Assembly: GCA_034670145.1 (NCBI GenBank)
Contig: JAXMOA010000001.1
Span: 186,001 to 250,000 of the forward strand
Reading direction: 5' to 3'
Length of the DNA: 64,000 nucleotides
From: HXMU1420-2 sp034670145
GTDB taxonomy: Bacteria > Pseudomonadota > Alphaproteobacteria > Rhodobacterales > Rhodobacteraceae
Shown: in pieces, positions 43,820 to 52,269 of the stretch
Layout of the letters: the number at the start of each line of letters is the position of its first letter
Position numbering within the stretch: position 1 is the first letter of the stretch
Position numbers and translations under genes: made by a program
Notes under the pieces: generated by a model
Database searches by the model: none
Seen by the model: only the letters and a program-made list of their open reading frames with translations
What the model was told of the DNA's origin: nothing

Positions 43820-44740
43820 ATGATGGCAGATGTATCGGGCACACAAGGCGGCTTTATCGCCTGGCTGTTGGACCCCAAAAGGCGCGGTGCGCTCCTGGTG
43901 GCTCCGGCTCTGACGATCCTCTTTGTGATGAACATATTTCCGCTTCTGTGGTCCTTCGGGCTCAGCTTTTTCAACTACAAGGCATCCAGCACCCGCGTGC
44001 CCAAGTTCAAGGGCCTCGACAACTATGCCGACGTTCTGACCGACGAAAAGGTCTGGGAACGCTTCCAGACCACGGCCGTCATCGTGGGTTCCTCGGTGTT
44101 GCTGCAACTGATCGTCGGCTTTCTGCTGGCCCTGCTCTTTGCCAAGGCGTTCCCGCTGCGCCGGGTCGTTCTGATGCTGGTGCTGACCCCCATGATGCTC
44201 TCGTTCGTCTCGGTTGGCGTCTTCTTCAAACTGTTTTACGAACCCACATTCGGCATCGTCTCTTACGTGCTGAACTTTTTCTCATCCGAGAAATTCGTGC
44301 TCCTGGCCACGCCAACCGGTGCTATCGCCGGGATTGTCATAGCCGATGCCTGGATGTGGTCGCCCTTTGTGATGCTGCTGGTCCTCGCCGGGCTCGTCTC
44401 TGTGCCCAAATACCTCTATGAGGCGGCCGAGATCGACCGCGCCACCAAATGGCGCACCTTCTGGACCATCACCTTTCCCTATATCAAATCCCTGCTCCTG
44501 CTCGCCGTGCTGTTCCGGACCATCGAAACCTTCAAACTGTTCGATATCGTCTACATCATCACCGAAGGCGGCCCGGGCTCGAAAACCGAAACCATTGCCG
44601 TCTACCTCTACCGCATCGGGTTCCAGTTCTTCAAAACCAGCCAATCCTCTGCACTGGCCTATATCGTGCTGTTCATCGTGATCGTGCTGACCAACCTGTA
44701 CCTATACGCCGTCAACCGCCGCGAAGAGGAGGTAAGCTAA
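43820..44740 (+). CDS. Sugar ABC transporter permease (MalF/UgpA-like)
   Basis: 306 residues with six TM helices. N-terminal membrane segment APALTILFVMNIFPLLWSFGLSF and the EAA loop (LYEAAEIDRATKWRTFWTITFPYIKSLL), which contacts the ATPases. ATG at 43820 or the adjacent in-frame ATG at 43823 could be the start (GAGG upstream). Its stop overlaps the next start (TAATG). Confidence 0.94.
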   Translation: MMADVSGTQGGFIAWLLDPKRRGALLVAPALTILFVMNIFPLLWSFGLSFFNYKASSTRVPKFKGLDNYADVLTDEKVWERFQTTAVIVGSSVLLQLIVGFLLALLFAKAFPLRRVVLMLVLTPMMLSFVSVGVFFKLFYEPTFGIVSYVLNFFSSEKFVLLATPTGAIAGIVIADAWMWSPFVMLLVLAGLVSVPKYLYEAAEIDRATKWRTFWTITFPYIKSLLLLAVLFRTIETFKLFDIVYIITEGGPGSKTETIAVYLYRIGFQFFKTSQSSALAYIVLFIVIVLTNLYLYAVNRREEEVS

Positions 44741-45609
44741 TGGCACGCAGACACCGCGAGATCGGCAAAGCGGGGTGGGGTTATACGGCCATCACCGCAG
44801 TCGTCGGCTTCATCTACTTCTTCCCGGTCCTTTGGATCATCCTGACCGCCTTCAAGACGCGCACAGACGCGCTGGCGGTCCCACCCAAACTGTTCTTCAC
44901 ACCGACGCTCGACAACTTTGTGTCGGTTTTCTACCGATCCTCCATCACCACGGGCACCGCCCAGGCCACGGACATGGCCCTCTACTTCTTCAATTCCATC
45001 TTCATCGCCGGGGTCTCGGTTTCTGCCGCCATCGTGGTCGGCACGCTCGCGGCCTACGCCTTCTCGCGCTACCCGCTCAAAGGCAATGACACCTACCTCT
45101 TCATCATCCTCACCACCCGGATGCTGCCCCCGATCGTGGTCATCATCCCGATCTTCCTGATGTTCCGCCTCTCCGGCCTCGCCGGCAGCTATTGGGGCAT
45201 CATCCTGCTCTACACGGCCTTCAACATTCCCTTCTCGGTCTGGCTGGTGAAATCCTTCTTTGACGAACTCAACCCCGAGATCGAAGACGCCGCCCGCATG
45301 GACGGCTCCTCGGAATCGCGCGTGTTCTTCCGCTTCTGTATCCCCCAGGTCCTCGCCGGGCTCTCCGCCACATTCGTGTTCGGACTGATCCTGACCTGGA
45401 ACGAGTTCCTCTTTGCCTTGCTGCTCACCGGGGTCGAAACCCGCACCGTGCCGGTTGCAATGGCCCGCACCATGGGCGGAGAGGTCGGGGTAGACTACGG
45501 CCTCCTCGCTGCCATCGTGACCCTCTTCCTGATCCCGATCTTCTTCGTCACTTTCCTCCTGCAAAACCAGCTGCTGCGCGGCGTCACCTTCGGAACCGTC
45601 AAGAAATGA
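44740..45609 (+). CDS. Sugar ABC transporter permease (MalG/UgpE-like)
   Basis: 289 residues. Six TM helices, PTLDNFVSVFYRS after TM1 and the EAA motif (ELNPEIEDAARMDGSSESRVFFRFCIPQVL). ATG at 44740 shares a base with the preceding TAA stop, and its stop overlaps ATPase B. GGAGGTAAGCT serves as the ribosome site. Partner of the permease above. Confidence 0.94.
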   Translation: MARRHREIGKAGWGYTAITAVVGFIYFFPVLWIILTAFKTRTDALAVPPKLFFTPTLDNFVSVFYRSSITTGTAQATDMALYFFNSIFIAGVSVSAAIVVGTLAAYAFSRYPLKGNDTYLFIILTTRMLPPIVVIIPIFLMFRLSGLAGSYWGIILLYTAFNIPFSVWLVKSFFDELNPEIEDAARMDGSSESRVFFRFCIPQVLAGLSATFVFGLILTWNEFLFALLLTGVETRTVPVAMARTMGGEVGVDYGLLAAIVTLFLIPIFFVTFLLQNQLLRGVTFGTVKK

Positions 45610-46700
45610 CAATCGAGCTGAAAAAACTCACCAAACGCTTTGGTGCACTGACGGCGGTGGACTCCATCGACCTCAATGTCGGAGACGGAGAGGTCCTCTG
45701 CCTCCTTGGCCCCTCGGGCTGTGGCAAAACAACGACCCTGCGCATGGTCGCAGGGCTCGAATACGCCACCGAGGGCCAGGTGTTCCTGCAGGGCAAACAG
45801 GTCAACGACCTGCGCCCCCGGGACCGCAACGTCGCAATGTCGTTCCAGTTCTACGCCCTCTACCCCTCGCTGACCGTGGCCGAAAACCTCGCCTTCCCTC
45901 TTCACGGAGAAGGGCTCAGCGCCAATGAAATCGAAACCCGCGTTCAGCGCATCTCGGATACCTTGCAACTGGGCGGCATCCTGGGCCGCACCCCGGGCCA
46001 GCTCGCCGAAGGCGAAAAACAAAGGGTCGCCGTGGGACGCTCCATCATCCGGGATCCCAGCTGCTTCCTCTTCGATGAACCGCTCTCCCGCCTCGACGTC
46101 CAACTGCGCGAGGAAATGCGCGGCGAAATCAAAGAGGTCCTGCTGGGCCTGTCAAAACCCACCGTCATCGTGACCCATGACCAACTCGAAGCCTTGACCA
46201 TGGCCGACCGCATCGCCGTCATGCGCGACGGCAGGATCGAACAGGTCGACACGCCCCACAACGTGTTCCAGCACCCGACCAACCTCTTTGTCGCGGGCTT
46301 CATCGGCACACCACAAATGAACCTGGTGCCCGCCACCTTCACCGGATCCGAGCGTCCGGGCCAGGGGAGCTTCAGCGTTGCAGGCGATCAAACCCTCACG
46401 ATCGAGGTTGATCCCCGCGTCAACGAACTCACCCCGGGCACATCCGTCACGCTGGGCATCCGCCCCCGCAACCTCGAAATCAGCACCGACCCCGTCCCCG
46501 ACGGGCTGTCGACCCGCATTGATATCGTCGAGCCGATGGGGGCCGAAACACTGGCCCACATGAATGACGGCCACCACGATCTGCGCCTGGTCACCGACTG
46601 GCGTGTTCCCCTGAACGAGGGCGAGCACCTCCACACCCGCTTCCCTCCAGGCACCACCCACATCTTTACCCAGGACGAACAGGTATTGAGGACAACATGA
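45606..46700 (+). CDS. Sugar ABC transporter ATPase B (degenerate signature)
   Basis: 364 residues, UgpC/MalK-like with TOBE tail. Walker A GPSGCGKT (35-42), Q81, Walker B CFLFDEP (153-159) and H-loop His191 (THDQ) are intact, but the signature is LAEGEKQ (133-139) instead of LSGGQxQ, losing Ser and the first Gly. With ATPase A this gives one complete composite ATP site (its own Walker A/B and His plus the partner's signature) and one degenerate site. Starts by ATGA overlap with the permease. Confidence 0.94.
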   Translation: MTIELKKLTKRFGALTAVDSIDLNVGDGEVLCLLGPSGCGKTTTLRMVAGLEYATEGQVFLQGKQVNDLRPRDRNVAMSFQFYALYPSLTVAENLAFPLHGEGLSANEIETRVQRISDTLQLGGILGRTPGQLAEGEKQRVAVGRSIIRDPSCFLFDEPLSRLDVQLREEMRGEIKEVLLGLSKPTVIVTHDQLEALTMADRIAVMRDGRIEQVDTPHNVFQHPTNLFVAGFIGTPQMNLVPATFTGSERPGQGSFSVAGDQTLTIEVDPRVNELTPGTSVTLGIRPRNLEISTDPVPDGLSTRIDIVEPMGAETLAHMNDGHHDLRLVTDWRVPLNEGEHLHTRFPPGTTHIFTQDEQVLRTT

Positions 46701-46984
46701 CAGCATTACAGGCAAAATGGTTTGAACGGTTGATCATCGCGGTCTGCGTGCTGTCGATCGTTGCAATCTTCCAACCCTTCTCCATCACCCTTTTCTCTAT
46801 CGGCTGTGTCACCGTGGTGATCGGCGCCCTGGCCTTCAACCTGGTGCCCATCGCCCGCGAAGGCACCGAATGGCGCTTCATCGGCAAGGTCTCTCTGATC
46901 ATCCTGGTCATCCTTGGCGTCGCCGCGGGCCTGGGTGTCGGCACCGCCTTCCTCTATGTTGACTACCTGGCCAGCATAAGATGA
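46697..46984 (+). CDS. Small membrane protein of the two-ATPase sugar transporter
   Basis: 95 residues, mostly hydrophobic with about three TM segments (LIIAVCVLSIVAIFQPF, ITLFSIGCVTVVIGALAF, VSLIILVILGVAAGLGVGTAFL) and short loops (REGTEWRFIG). It overlaps ATPase B and the PfkB kinase by 4 bases. Position recalls the small DUF2160 protein (GlpU) of rhizobial two-ATPase glycerol importers, but the sequence does not look like DUF2160. A structural or regulatory accessory is plausible. No family recognised. Confidence 0.75.
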   Translation: MTALQAKWFERLIIAVCVLSIVAIFQPFSITLFSIGCVTVVIGALAFNLVPIAREGTEWRFIGKVSLIILVILGVAAGLGVGTAFLYVDYLASIR

Positions 46985-47922
46985 CACGCGCCTTCGATGT
47001 TTCCGTTGTCGGGCTCTACATCCTCGACATCCTGGGCCGCCCCGTCACCGCCATCCCCGAAGGCGGCAATGTGGACTTCATCGAGGAAATCCGCCTCACC
47101 GTCGCCGGCACAGCCGGCGGCACCGTGGTCGATCTGGCCAAACTCGGATTGTCCTGCCAGGCCGTCGGCGCCGTCGGCTCTGACGAAAAGGCTGATTTCG
47201 TGATTTCCCGGATGGAGCAATTCGGCATTGATTGCGGCCACATGGCGCGCCTCGATGGCGTCGAAACCTCTGCCACCATCCTCAACGTACGCCCCAACGG
47301 GGAGCGCCCGGCCCTGCATTGCCGTGGCGCTTCGGATCACTTCGATGTCACCGCCGAGATGCTGCCCCAGGTGCTCGACTGCCGCTTCCTGCACCTTGGC
47401 GGCACCGGCCTGCTCGCCCGCCTCGATGGCACGCCCTCGCGCGACCTCCTGCAGGCGGCACAGCAGGCGGGTTGCACCACCACATGGGATCTCGTCGGCG
47501 CAGGCCCGGACACATGGCAATATGTCGAACCGCTGCTGTCCCATATCGACTACTTCATGCCATCCATTGAAGAGGCCGAAATCCTCTCGGGTCTCAGCGG
47601 CGTCGAAGAAAACATCGCCTTCTTCCAATCCCGCGGCGTCACCTGCCCGGTTCTGACAATGGGCGCCGAAGGCTCGCTCATCGCCATGGGGGACGAGCGT
47701 ATCCATGTGCCCGTCTATGACATCGAGGTGGTCGACACCACGGGCTGCGGAGACGCCTATACAGCCGGTTTCATCGCTGGCCTGGCCGATGACCGCCCGC
47801 TCGCCGAATGCGCCCACCTCGCCACCGCCGCCGCCTCTCTGGTTGCCAGCGGTCTGGGCTCGGACGCGGGCATCATTGACCGCGCCCAGACCGAATCCGC
47901 AATGGCGGCCTGGCGGTCATGA
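46981..47922 (+). CDS. PfkB family carbohydrate kinase
   Basis: 313 residues. Ribokinase-fold sugar or nucleoside kinase. N-terminal GGTVVDLAKLGLSCQAVGAVGSD, catalytic DTTGCGDAYTAGF with the base Asp near the C-terminus (PfkB signature 2). It phosphorylates a sugar or sugar acid that enters the pathway. Couples at both ends to the membrane protein and UPF0261 gene. Confidence 0.92.
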   Translation: MTRAFDVSVVGLYILDILGRPVTAIPEGGNVDFIEEIRLTVAGTAGGTVVDLAKLGLSCQAVGAVGSDEKADFVISRMEQFGIDCGHMARLDGVETSATILNVRPNGERPALHCRGASDHFDVTAEMLPQVLDCRFLHLGGTGLLARLDGTPSRDLLQAAQQAGCTTTWDLVGAGPDTWQYVEPLLSHIDYFMPSIEEAEILSGLSGVEENIAFFQSRGVTCPVLTMGAEGSLIAMGDERIHVPVYDIEVVDTTGCGDAYTAGFIAGLADDRPLAECAHLATAAASLVASGLGSDAGIIDRAQTESAMAAWRS

Positions 47923-49148
47923 GCGGGCCAATCGCCGCCATTGCCGGAACCTTTGACACCAAGGCGGCCGAACTGACCTACATCGCCGACTGCCTGACTG
48001 CCGACGGCACCCAGGTCCGCCTGATTGACCTGTCCACCGGCCAGGCAACCTCCGCGCAATCCGCATTGGGCGCGGATCAGTTTGTTCCCGCCAGCGAGGT
48101 CGCAGCCCATCACCCCGACGGGGCACAGGCCGTCCTGAACCAATCCGACCGCGGCGCCGCCGTCACCGCCATGGCCGCCGCCTTCACCGCCTATGTCACC
48201 CAGGCCGACTGGATCTCTGGCATGATCGGCGCTGGCGGCTCGGGCGGGACAGCCCTGATCGCACCGGCCATGCGCGCGCTGCCCATCGGCCTGCCAAAAC
48301 TGCTGGTTTCAACCGTCGCTTCGGGCAATGTCGCGCCCTATGTGGGGCCTTGCGACATCACCATGATGTATTCGGTGACCGACGTGCAGGGCCTCAACCG
48401 CATCTCGCGCCGCGTTCTGGGCAACGCCGCCCACGCCTTGGCTGGCATGATGCAGAACGCAACTCCCGACACCACACAGGACAAACCCGCCATTGGCCTC
48501 ACCATGTTTGGCGTCACCACCCATTGCGTCAGCCAGATCGCCGAAGCGCTCAGCCCCAGCTACGACCCGCTTGTCTTTCACGCCACGGGCACCGGCGGGC
48601 AATCCATGGAAAAGCTGGTCGACAGCGGCCTCATCAACGCCGTCATCGACCTGACCACAACAGAAATCGCAGACATGCTGGTTGGTGGAGTCTTCCCGGC
48701 CACGCCGGACCGCATGGGCGCCATCATCCGCACCGGCGTGCCCTATATCGGCTCGCTCGGCGCCCTGGACATGGTGAATTTCGGCGCACGCGAAACCGTC
48801 CCCGATAAATTCAAGGACCGCCAGTTCCACATCCACAACCCCCAGGTCACCCTGATGCGCACGACCGCAACCGAGAACGCCCAGTTCGGCGCCTGGATCG
48901 CCGAGCGGCTCAACGCCATGACCGGCCCCACCCGCTTCCTCATCCCCTCCGGCGGTCTCAGCGCCCTGGACGCCCCGGATCAGGCCTTCCACGACCCCCA
49001 GGCCGCCGCCGCGCTCATCCTGGCCCTGCAAAATGGCATCAAGGATCCAACCCGCCTGGTCCACATCCCCCACAACATCAATTCGACTGAATTTGCGCAG
49101 GCAACATTAGAAGTATTTCACGACCTCATCACAGGAGCCCCCCAATGA
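47919..49148 (+). CDS. Tm-1-like ATP-binding protein (UPF0261)
   Basis: 409 residues. UPF0261/Tm-1-like: begins IAAIAGTFDTKAAELTYIADCL, then GMIGAGGSGGTALIAPAMRALP and STVASGNVAPYVGP, and a second domain with FGVTTHC and FHATGTGGQSMEKL. The plant Tm-1 N-domain inhibits tobamovirus replicase; bacterial function is unknown but usually in sugar-catabolic loci. Coupled to PfkB and cupin by 4-base overlaps, so it is part of this operon. Confidence 0.88.
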   Translation: MSGPIAAIAGTFDTKAAELTYIADCLTADGTQVRLIDLSTGQATSAQSALGADQFVPASEVAAHHPDGAQAVLNQSDRGAAVTAMAAAFTAYVTQADWISGMIGAGGSGGTALIAPAMRALPIGLPKLLVSTVASGNVAPYVGPCDITMMYSVTDVQGLNRISRRVLGNAAHALAGMMQNATPDTTQDKPAIGLTMFGVTTHCVSQIAEALSPSYDPLVFHATGTGGQSMEKLVDSGLINAVIDLTTTEIADMLVGGVFPATPDRMGAIIRTGVPYIGSLGALDMVNFGARETVPDKFKDRQFHIHNPQVTLMRTTATENAQFGAWIAERLNAMTGPTRFLIPSGGLSALDAPDQAFHDPQAAAALILALQNGIKDPTRLVHIPHNINSTEFAQATLEVFHDLITGAPQ

Positions 49149-49543
49149 CCGGCACGTTCATGATGTCCGCCAACACGACTCCGGAAACGCTGGATTGGGG
49201 GCTGCTGCGCTGGCTCAGCCACCCACCGTCCACCGGCGCCCGACAGCTGACCGTGATCGAGGTCAACATCGCCCCCGGCCAGGGCCACGACTTCCATAAG
49301 CACCCCGACCAAGAAGAGGTGATCTACTGCATTTCCGGCAAGGTCGAACAATGGCTGGAACAGGAAAAACGCATCTTTGCGCCGGGCGATTCGCTCTTCA
49401 TCGGCGCAGATGTGGTGCACGCATCCTTCAATGTCGGCGACACAGACGCAAAACTCCTCGCCATCCTGGGCCCATGTGTCGGCCCCGAAGGTTACGAACT
49501 CGTCGACGTCGCCGCACAGGCCCCCTGGAACGGCCTGCGCTAA
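49145..49543 (+). CDS. Cupin domain protein
   Basis: 132 residues. Single cupin barrel: HDFHKHPDQEEVIYCISG (metal-binding His/His/Glu motif) followed by PGDSLFIGADVVHASFNVG (second motif with His). Probable metal-dependent isomerase, lyase or sensor. Last gene of the rightward arm, translationally coupled to UPF0261. A large bidirectional hairpin follows before lysC. Confidence 0.9.
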   Translation: MTGTFMMSANTTPETLDWGLLRWLSHPPSTGARQLTVIEVNIAPGQGHDFHKHPDQEEVIYCISGKVEQWLEQEKRIFAPGDSLFIGADVVHASFNVGDTDAKLLAILGPCVGPEGYELVDVAAQAPWNGLR

Positions 49544-49560
49544 AGCAAATTGCGAAACAC

Positions 49561-49619
49561 CTGAAACCCTTGGCGCGTCAAAATCTCCGATTTCAGGCCG
49601 CGCCAAGGGTTTCAGTTTT
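49561..49619. terminator. 17-bp inverted repeat, bidirectional terminator
   Basis: CTGAAACCCTTGGCGCG (49561-49577) and its perfect reverse complement (49599-49615) are separated by 21 bases that hold a smaller AAATC/GATTT hairpin. TTTT follows at 49616-49619. It lies between convergent cupin and lysC genes and is likely to stop both transcripts. No mismatch is seen in the stem. Confidence 0.88.
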
Positions 49620-49645
49620 CCCGCATCGCTCTACAGACCCGCGCG

Positions 49646-50884
49646 TCAGGCCGCCTTGTCCAACTCAAACGCATCATGCAGCGCCTGAACGGCCAGCTCC
49701 ATGTATTTGCGATCAATCAAAACCGAGATCTTGATCTCAGAGGTCGTGATCACCTTGATGTTGATGCCCTCATCCGACAGCACCTTGAACATCTTCGCAG
49801 CCACACCCGACTGGCTGCGCATCCCGATCCCAACCACCGACACCTTGGCCACCTCCGTGTCCGCAATCAGCTCGCCATAGTTGAACACACCGTCCCCCTT
49901 GGCCTTGGACAAAGCCTCCTCGGCCCGCGCCACCTCGGTCACCGGGCACGAGAACGTCATATCCGTGCGCCCCTCTTCGGCGATATTCTGAACAATCATG
50001 TCCACATTCACACCAGCCTCACTCAGCGCTGTGAAAATCATCGCCGCAATTCCGGGCCGGTCCGCCACACTGACCAGGGTCACCTTGGCCTCTTCCCGCG
50101 ACGCGGCCACGCCCGCAACTATATTGGATTCCATGATATCCTCCTCAGCACAAACCAGCGTTCCCGCATTGTCAGACTGTTCTTCAAAACTCGACAGCAC
50201 CCGCAGGCGCACATTGTAACGCATCGCCAATTCAACGGACCGCGTCTGCAAAACCTTCGCCCCCAAAGAGGCCAACTCCAGCATTTCCTCAAACGCAATC
50301 CTGTCCAGCTTGCGCGCCTTGGCCGTGATCCGCGGATCGGTGGTATAAACCCCGTCCACATCCGTATAGATATCACACCGCTCAGCGTCAAAAGCCGCCG
50401 CAAAGGCCACCGCCGTCGTATCCGACCCGCCCCGCCCCAAGGTGGTGATCCGCCCCTCAGGGCTCACCCCCTGAAATCCGGCAACCACAGCCACCCGCAT
50501 ACCCTCGCCAAACTTGGCCATGATATTCTCAGTCGGAATTTCCTCGATCCGCGCCGCCGAATGCGAAGAATTCGTCAACAACGGCACCTGCCACCCCTGC
50601 CAACTGCGCGCCGGCACATCCATTTCCTGCAAGGTCAACGCCATCAGACCGGCCGTCACATTCTCTCCGGACGACACAACCGCATCATACTCGCGCGCAT
50701 CATACAAAGGCGACGTCTCATTCACCCATCCAACCAACTCATTGGTCTTGCCCGACATGGCCGACACGATGACAATCACATCATAGCCCTTGGCCACCTC
50801 AACCCCGACGCGCTTGGCAACACGCCGGATGCGATCCAGATTCGCCACAGAGGTTCCGCCGAATTTCATAACCAACACTGGCAT
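49646..50884 (-). CDS. lysC: Aspartate kinase
   Basis: 412 residues. First enzyme of the aspartate family pathway (Lys, Thr, Met). Kinase motif MKFGGTSVANLDRI at the N-terminus, then GRGGSDTTAVA and the YTDVDGVYTTDPR segment. Two C-terminal ACT domains (about 265-412), including VTLVSVADRPGIAAMIF and VGIGMRSQSGVAAKMF, confer feedback control. ATG at 50884 (MPVLVMKF) preferred over a 19-codon extension. It is the single leftward gene between the sugar locus and 51 kb. Confidence 0.96.
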   Translation of the reverse strand: MPVLVMKFGGTSVANLDRIRRVAKRVGVEVAKGYDVIVIVSAMSGKTNELVGWVNETSPLYDAREYDAVVSSGENVTAGLMALTLQEMDVPARSWQGWQVPLLTNSSHSAARIEEIPTENIMAKFGEGMRVAVVAGFQGVSPEGRITTLGRGGSDTTAVAFAAAFDAERCDIYTDVDGVYTTDPRITAKARKLDRIAFEEMLELASLGAKVLQTRSVELAMRYNVRLRVLSSFEEQSDNAGTLVCAEEDIMESNIVAGVAASREEAKVTLVSVADRPGIAAMIFTALSEAGVNVDMIVQNIAEEGRTDMTFSCPVTEVARAEEALSKAKGDGVFNYGELIADTEVAKVSVVGIGMRSQSGVAAKMFKVLSDEGINIKVITTSEIKISVLIDRKYMELAVQALHDAFELDKAA

Positions 50885-51102
50885 TTCAAACGGTCTCCCA
50901 AAAAACCAGCGCACAACAAGGTCCCGCGAACAGACCCCCACCGGGGCACATCCATCGCACCCGCCAGCGCGTCAAAAACGTCGCGCGTGTCTTAGGGCCT
51001 GCCCGCCCCAAGAGCAAGCAGAACGACCCACCTCACTGCGGCTTTACACCGACACCACCGGCTGGCAGGGTCTCAAGAACCCGCAACCAGAAAGAAACAC
51101 CC

Positions 51103-51456
51103 ATGCGCCTGCCTGCCCTGCTGACCCTCAGCCTGCTTGCCCCAGCGGCCTTCGCCCAATCCGCCAGCGTCGCCGGCACCGACGGCACAAACGTCCTGGG
51201 CTCTGTTCCCTGCGCCGCCCTCGCCAGCGCCGCCCTCAGCAACTGCCCGGCCGAACTGCTACGCAAAGGCGATGGCAAAGCAACAGTCCGCGTCCTCATG
51301 CCCGGCGGACGCACCCGCTCTCTCTATTTCGAAAACGCCCAGGTCACCTCCTCGGATTCCACCGACCCGGTCCGCGGGAAAACCGCAGGCGGCACCAAAT
51401 ACGTCTTCGTCGGAGAGGATGAACGCTTCGAAATTCCCGCACAGGCCTTCGACTAA
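51103..51456 (+). CDS. Uncharacterised small periplasmic protein
   Basis: 117 residues. Signal peptide MRLPALLTLSLLAPAAFA, then a compact domain with two cysteines in VPCAALASAALSNCPAEL, and a beta-rich C-terminal part (ATVRVLMPGGRTRSLYFENAQV, YVFVGEDERFEIP). Divergent from lysC. No family recognised. High third-position GC and a signal peptide support it as a real gene. Confidence 0.75.
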   Translation: MRLPALLTLSLLAPAAFAQSASVAGTDGTNVLGSVPCAALASAALSNCPAELLRKGDGKATVRVLMPGGRTRSLYFENAQVTSSDSTDPVRGKTAGGTKYVFVGEDERFEIPAQAFD

Positions 51457-51529
51457 AACGCCGACCGGAGGCACAATACACCTGCACCCCGCAAAGACCG
51501 CCGTTGCGCACAGGCGAAACCAAAAACCA

Positions 51530-51548
51530 GAAAATTCGCAGAATTTTC
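51530..51548. repeat. Dispersed TTC-TGC-GAA palindrome, copy 2
   Basis: GAAAATTC, GCA, GAATTTTC on the plus strand; the minus strand reads with loop TGC. Perfect 8-bp stem in the 164-bp gap between convergent genes. It shares the core with the palindromes at 28714 and 56452. Confidence 0.5.
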
Positions 51549-51620
51549 GTCAGCCACGCCCGAAACAGGACGTGGCGATCGCCATAACCCCGCACACATC
51601 AGCCCCAGGCAGGCCGCGCC

Positions 51621-52265
51621 TCAGTAAGGGTGCGCCGTCCCGTCCCAGGTCTCAAAACACCCAGTCGTCTGCATCGACAAATCCGCAAACCGCTGCACCA
51701 AACCAGCCGCGGCCTGCGCCACAGTGATGTCAGCAGCACCGCCACCCATGTCCGTCTGCACCCAACCCGGATGATAAATGCCCACGGCAATCCCCTCACC
51801 CTGCAACTCAGCGGCCAGATTGCGCCCCACATTCAACGCCGCCGCCTTGGAGGCGCGATAAATATAGCTGCCCCCGGGCGCCCGCGTATGAGACGCCATC
51901 TGGGATGAAATAATCGCAACCTTGGCGCCCTGTGCCGCCCGCAGATTCGGCAACAAAGCCTGCACCGTCAAAAACACACCCGTGACATTCACCGCAAATG
52001 TATCCGCCCACATCTGCGCGTCATATCCCAACTCCAGGCTCTGGCCCTTGTCCAGATAGACCCCCGCATTGCAGATCAGCAAATCCACCGCCTGACCGCC
52101 CAAACCGGCCACCATCGCCGCCTGACTGTCAGGCTGGGTCACATCCAGCGTCACCTCTGCGCTGCCGTCGCGCGCCGCGCCAATCACGGTCTCGCCCGCA
52201 TCCCGATAGGATTGCGCCAAAGCGGCACCAATGCCGCGATTGGCCCCGGTAATCAAAATGGTCAT
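51621..52265 (-). CDS. SDR family oxidoreductase
   Basis: 214 residues. Short-chain dehydrogenase with TGANRGIG (cofactor), a short ICNAGVYL variant of the NNAG motif, and YRASKAA (catalytic Tyr/Lys). The family is close to C-factor-like SDRs. It starts 4 bases after the DUF1178 stop in the same direction, so the two form an operon. Substrate unknown. Confidence 0.9.
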   Translation of the reverse strand: MTILITGANRGIGAALAQSYRDAGETVIGAARDGSAEVTLDVTQPDSQAAMVAGLGGQAVDLLICNAGVYLDKGQSLELGYDAQMWADTFAVNVTGVFLTVQALLPNLRAAQGAKVAIISSQMASHTRAPGGSYIYRASKAAALNVGRNLAAELQGEGIAVGIYHPGWVQTDMGGGAADITVAQAAAGLVQRFADLSMQTTGCFETWDGTAHPY

Positions 52266-52269
52266 AGGA

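Noticed and set aside
46697..46984. GlpU/DUF2160 identity of the small membrane protein
   Set aside because: Position fits but the sequence does not show the DUF2160 pattern I remember.
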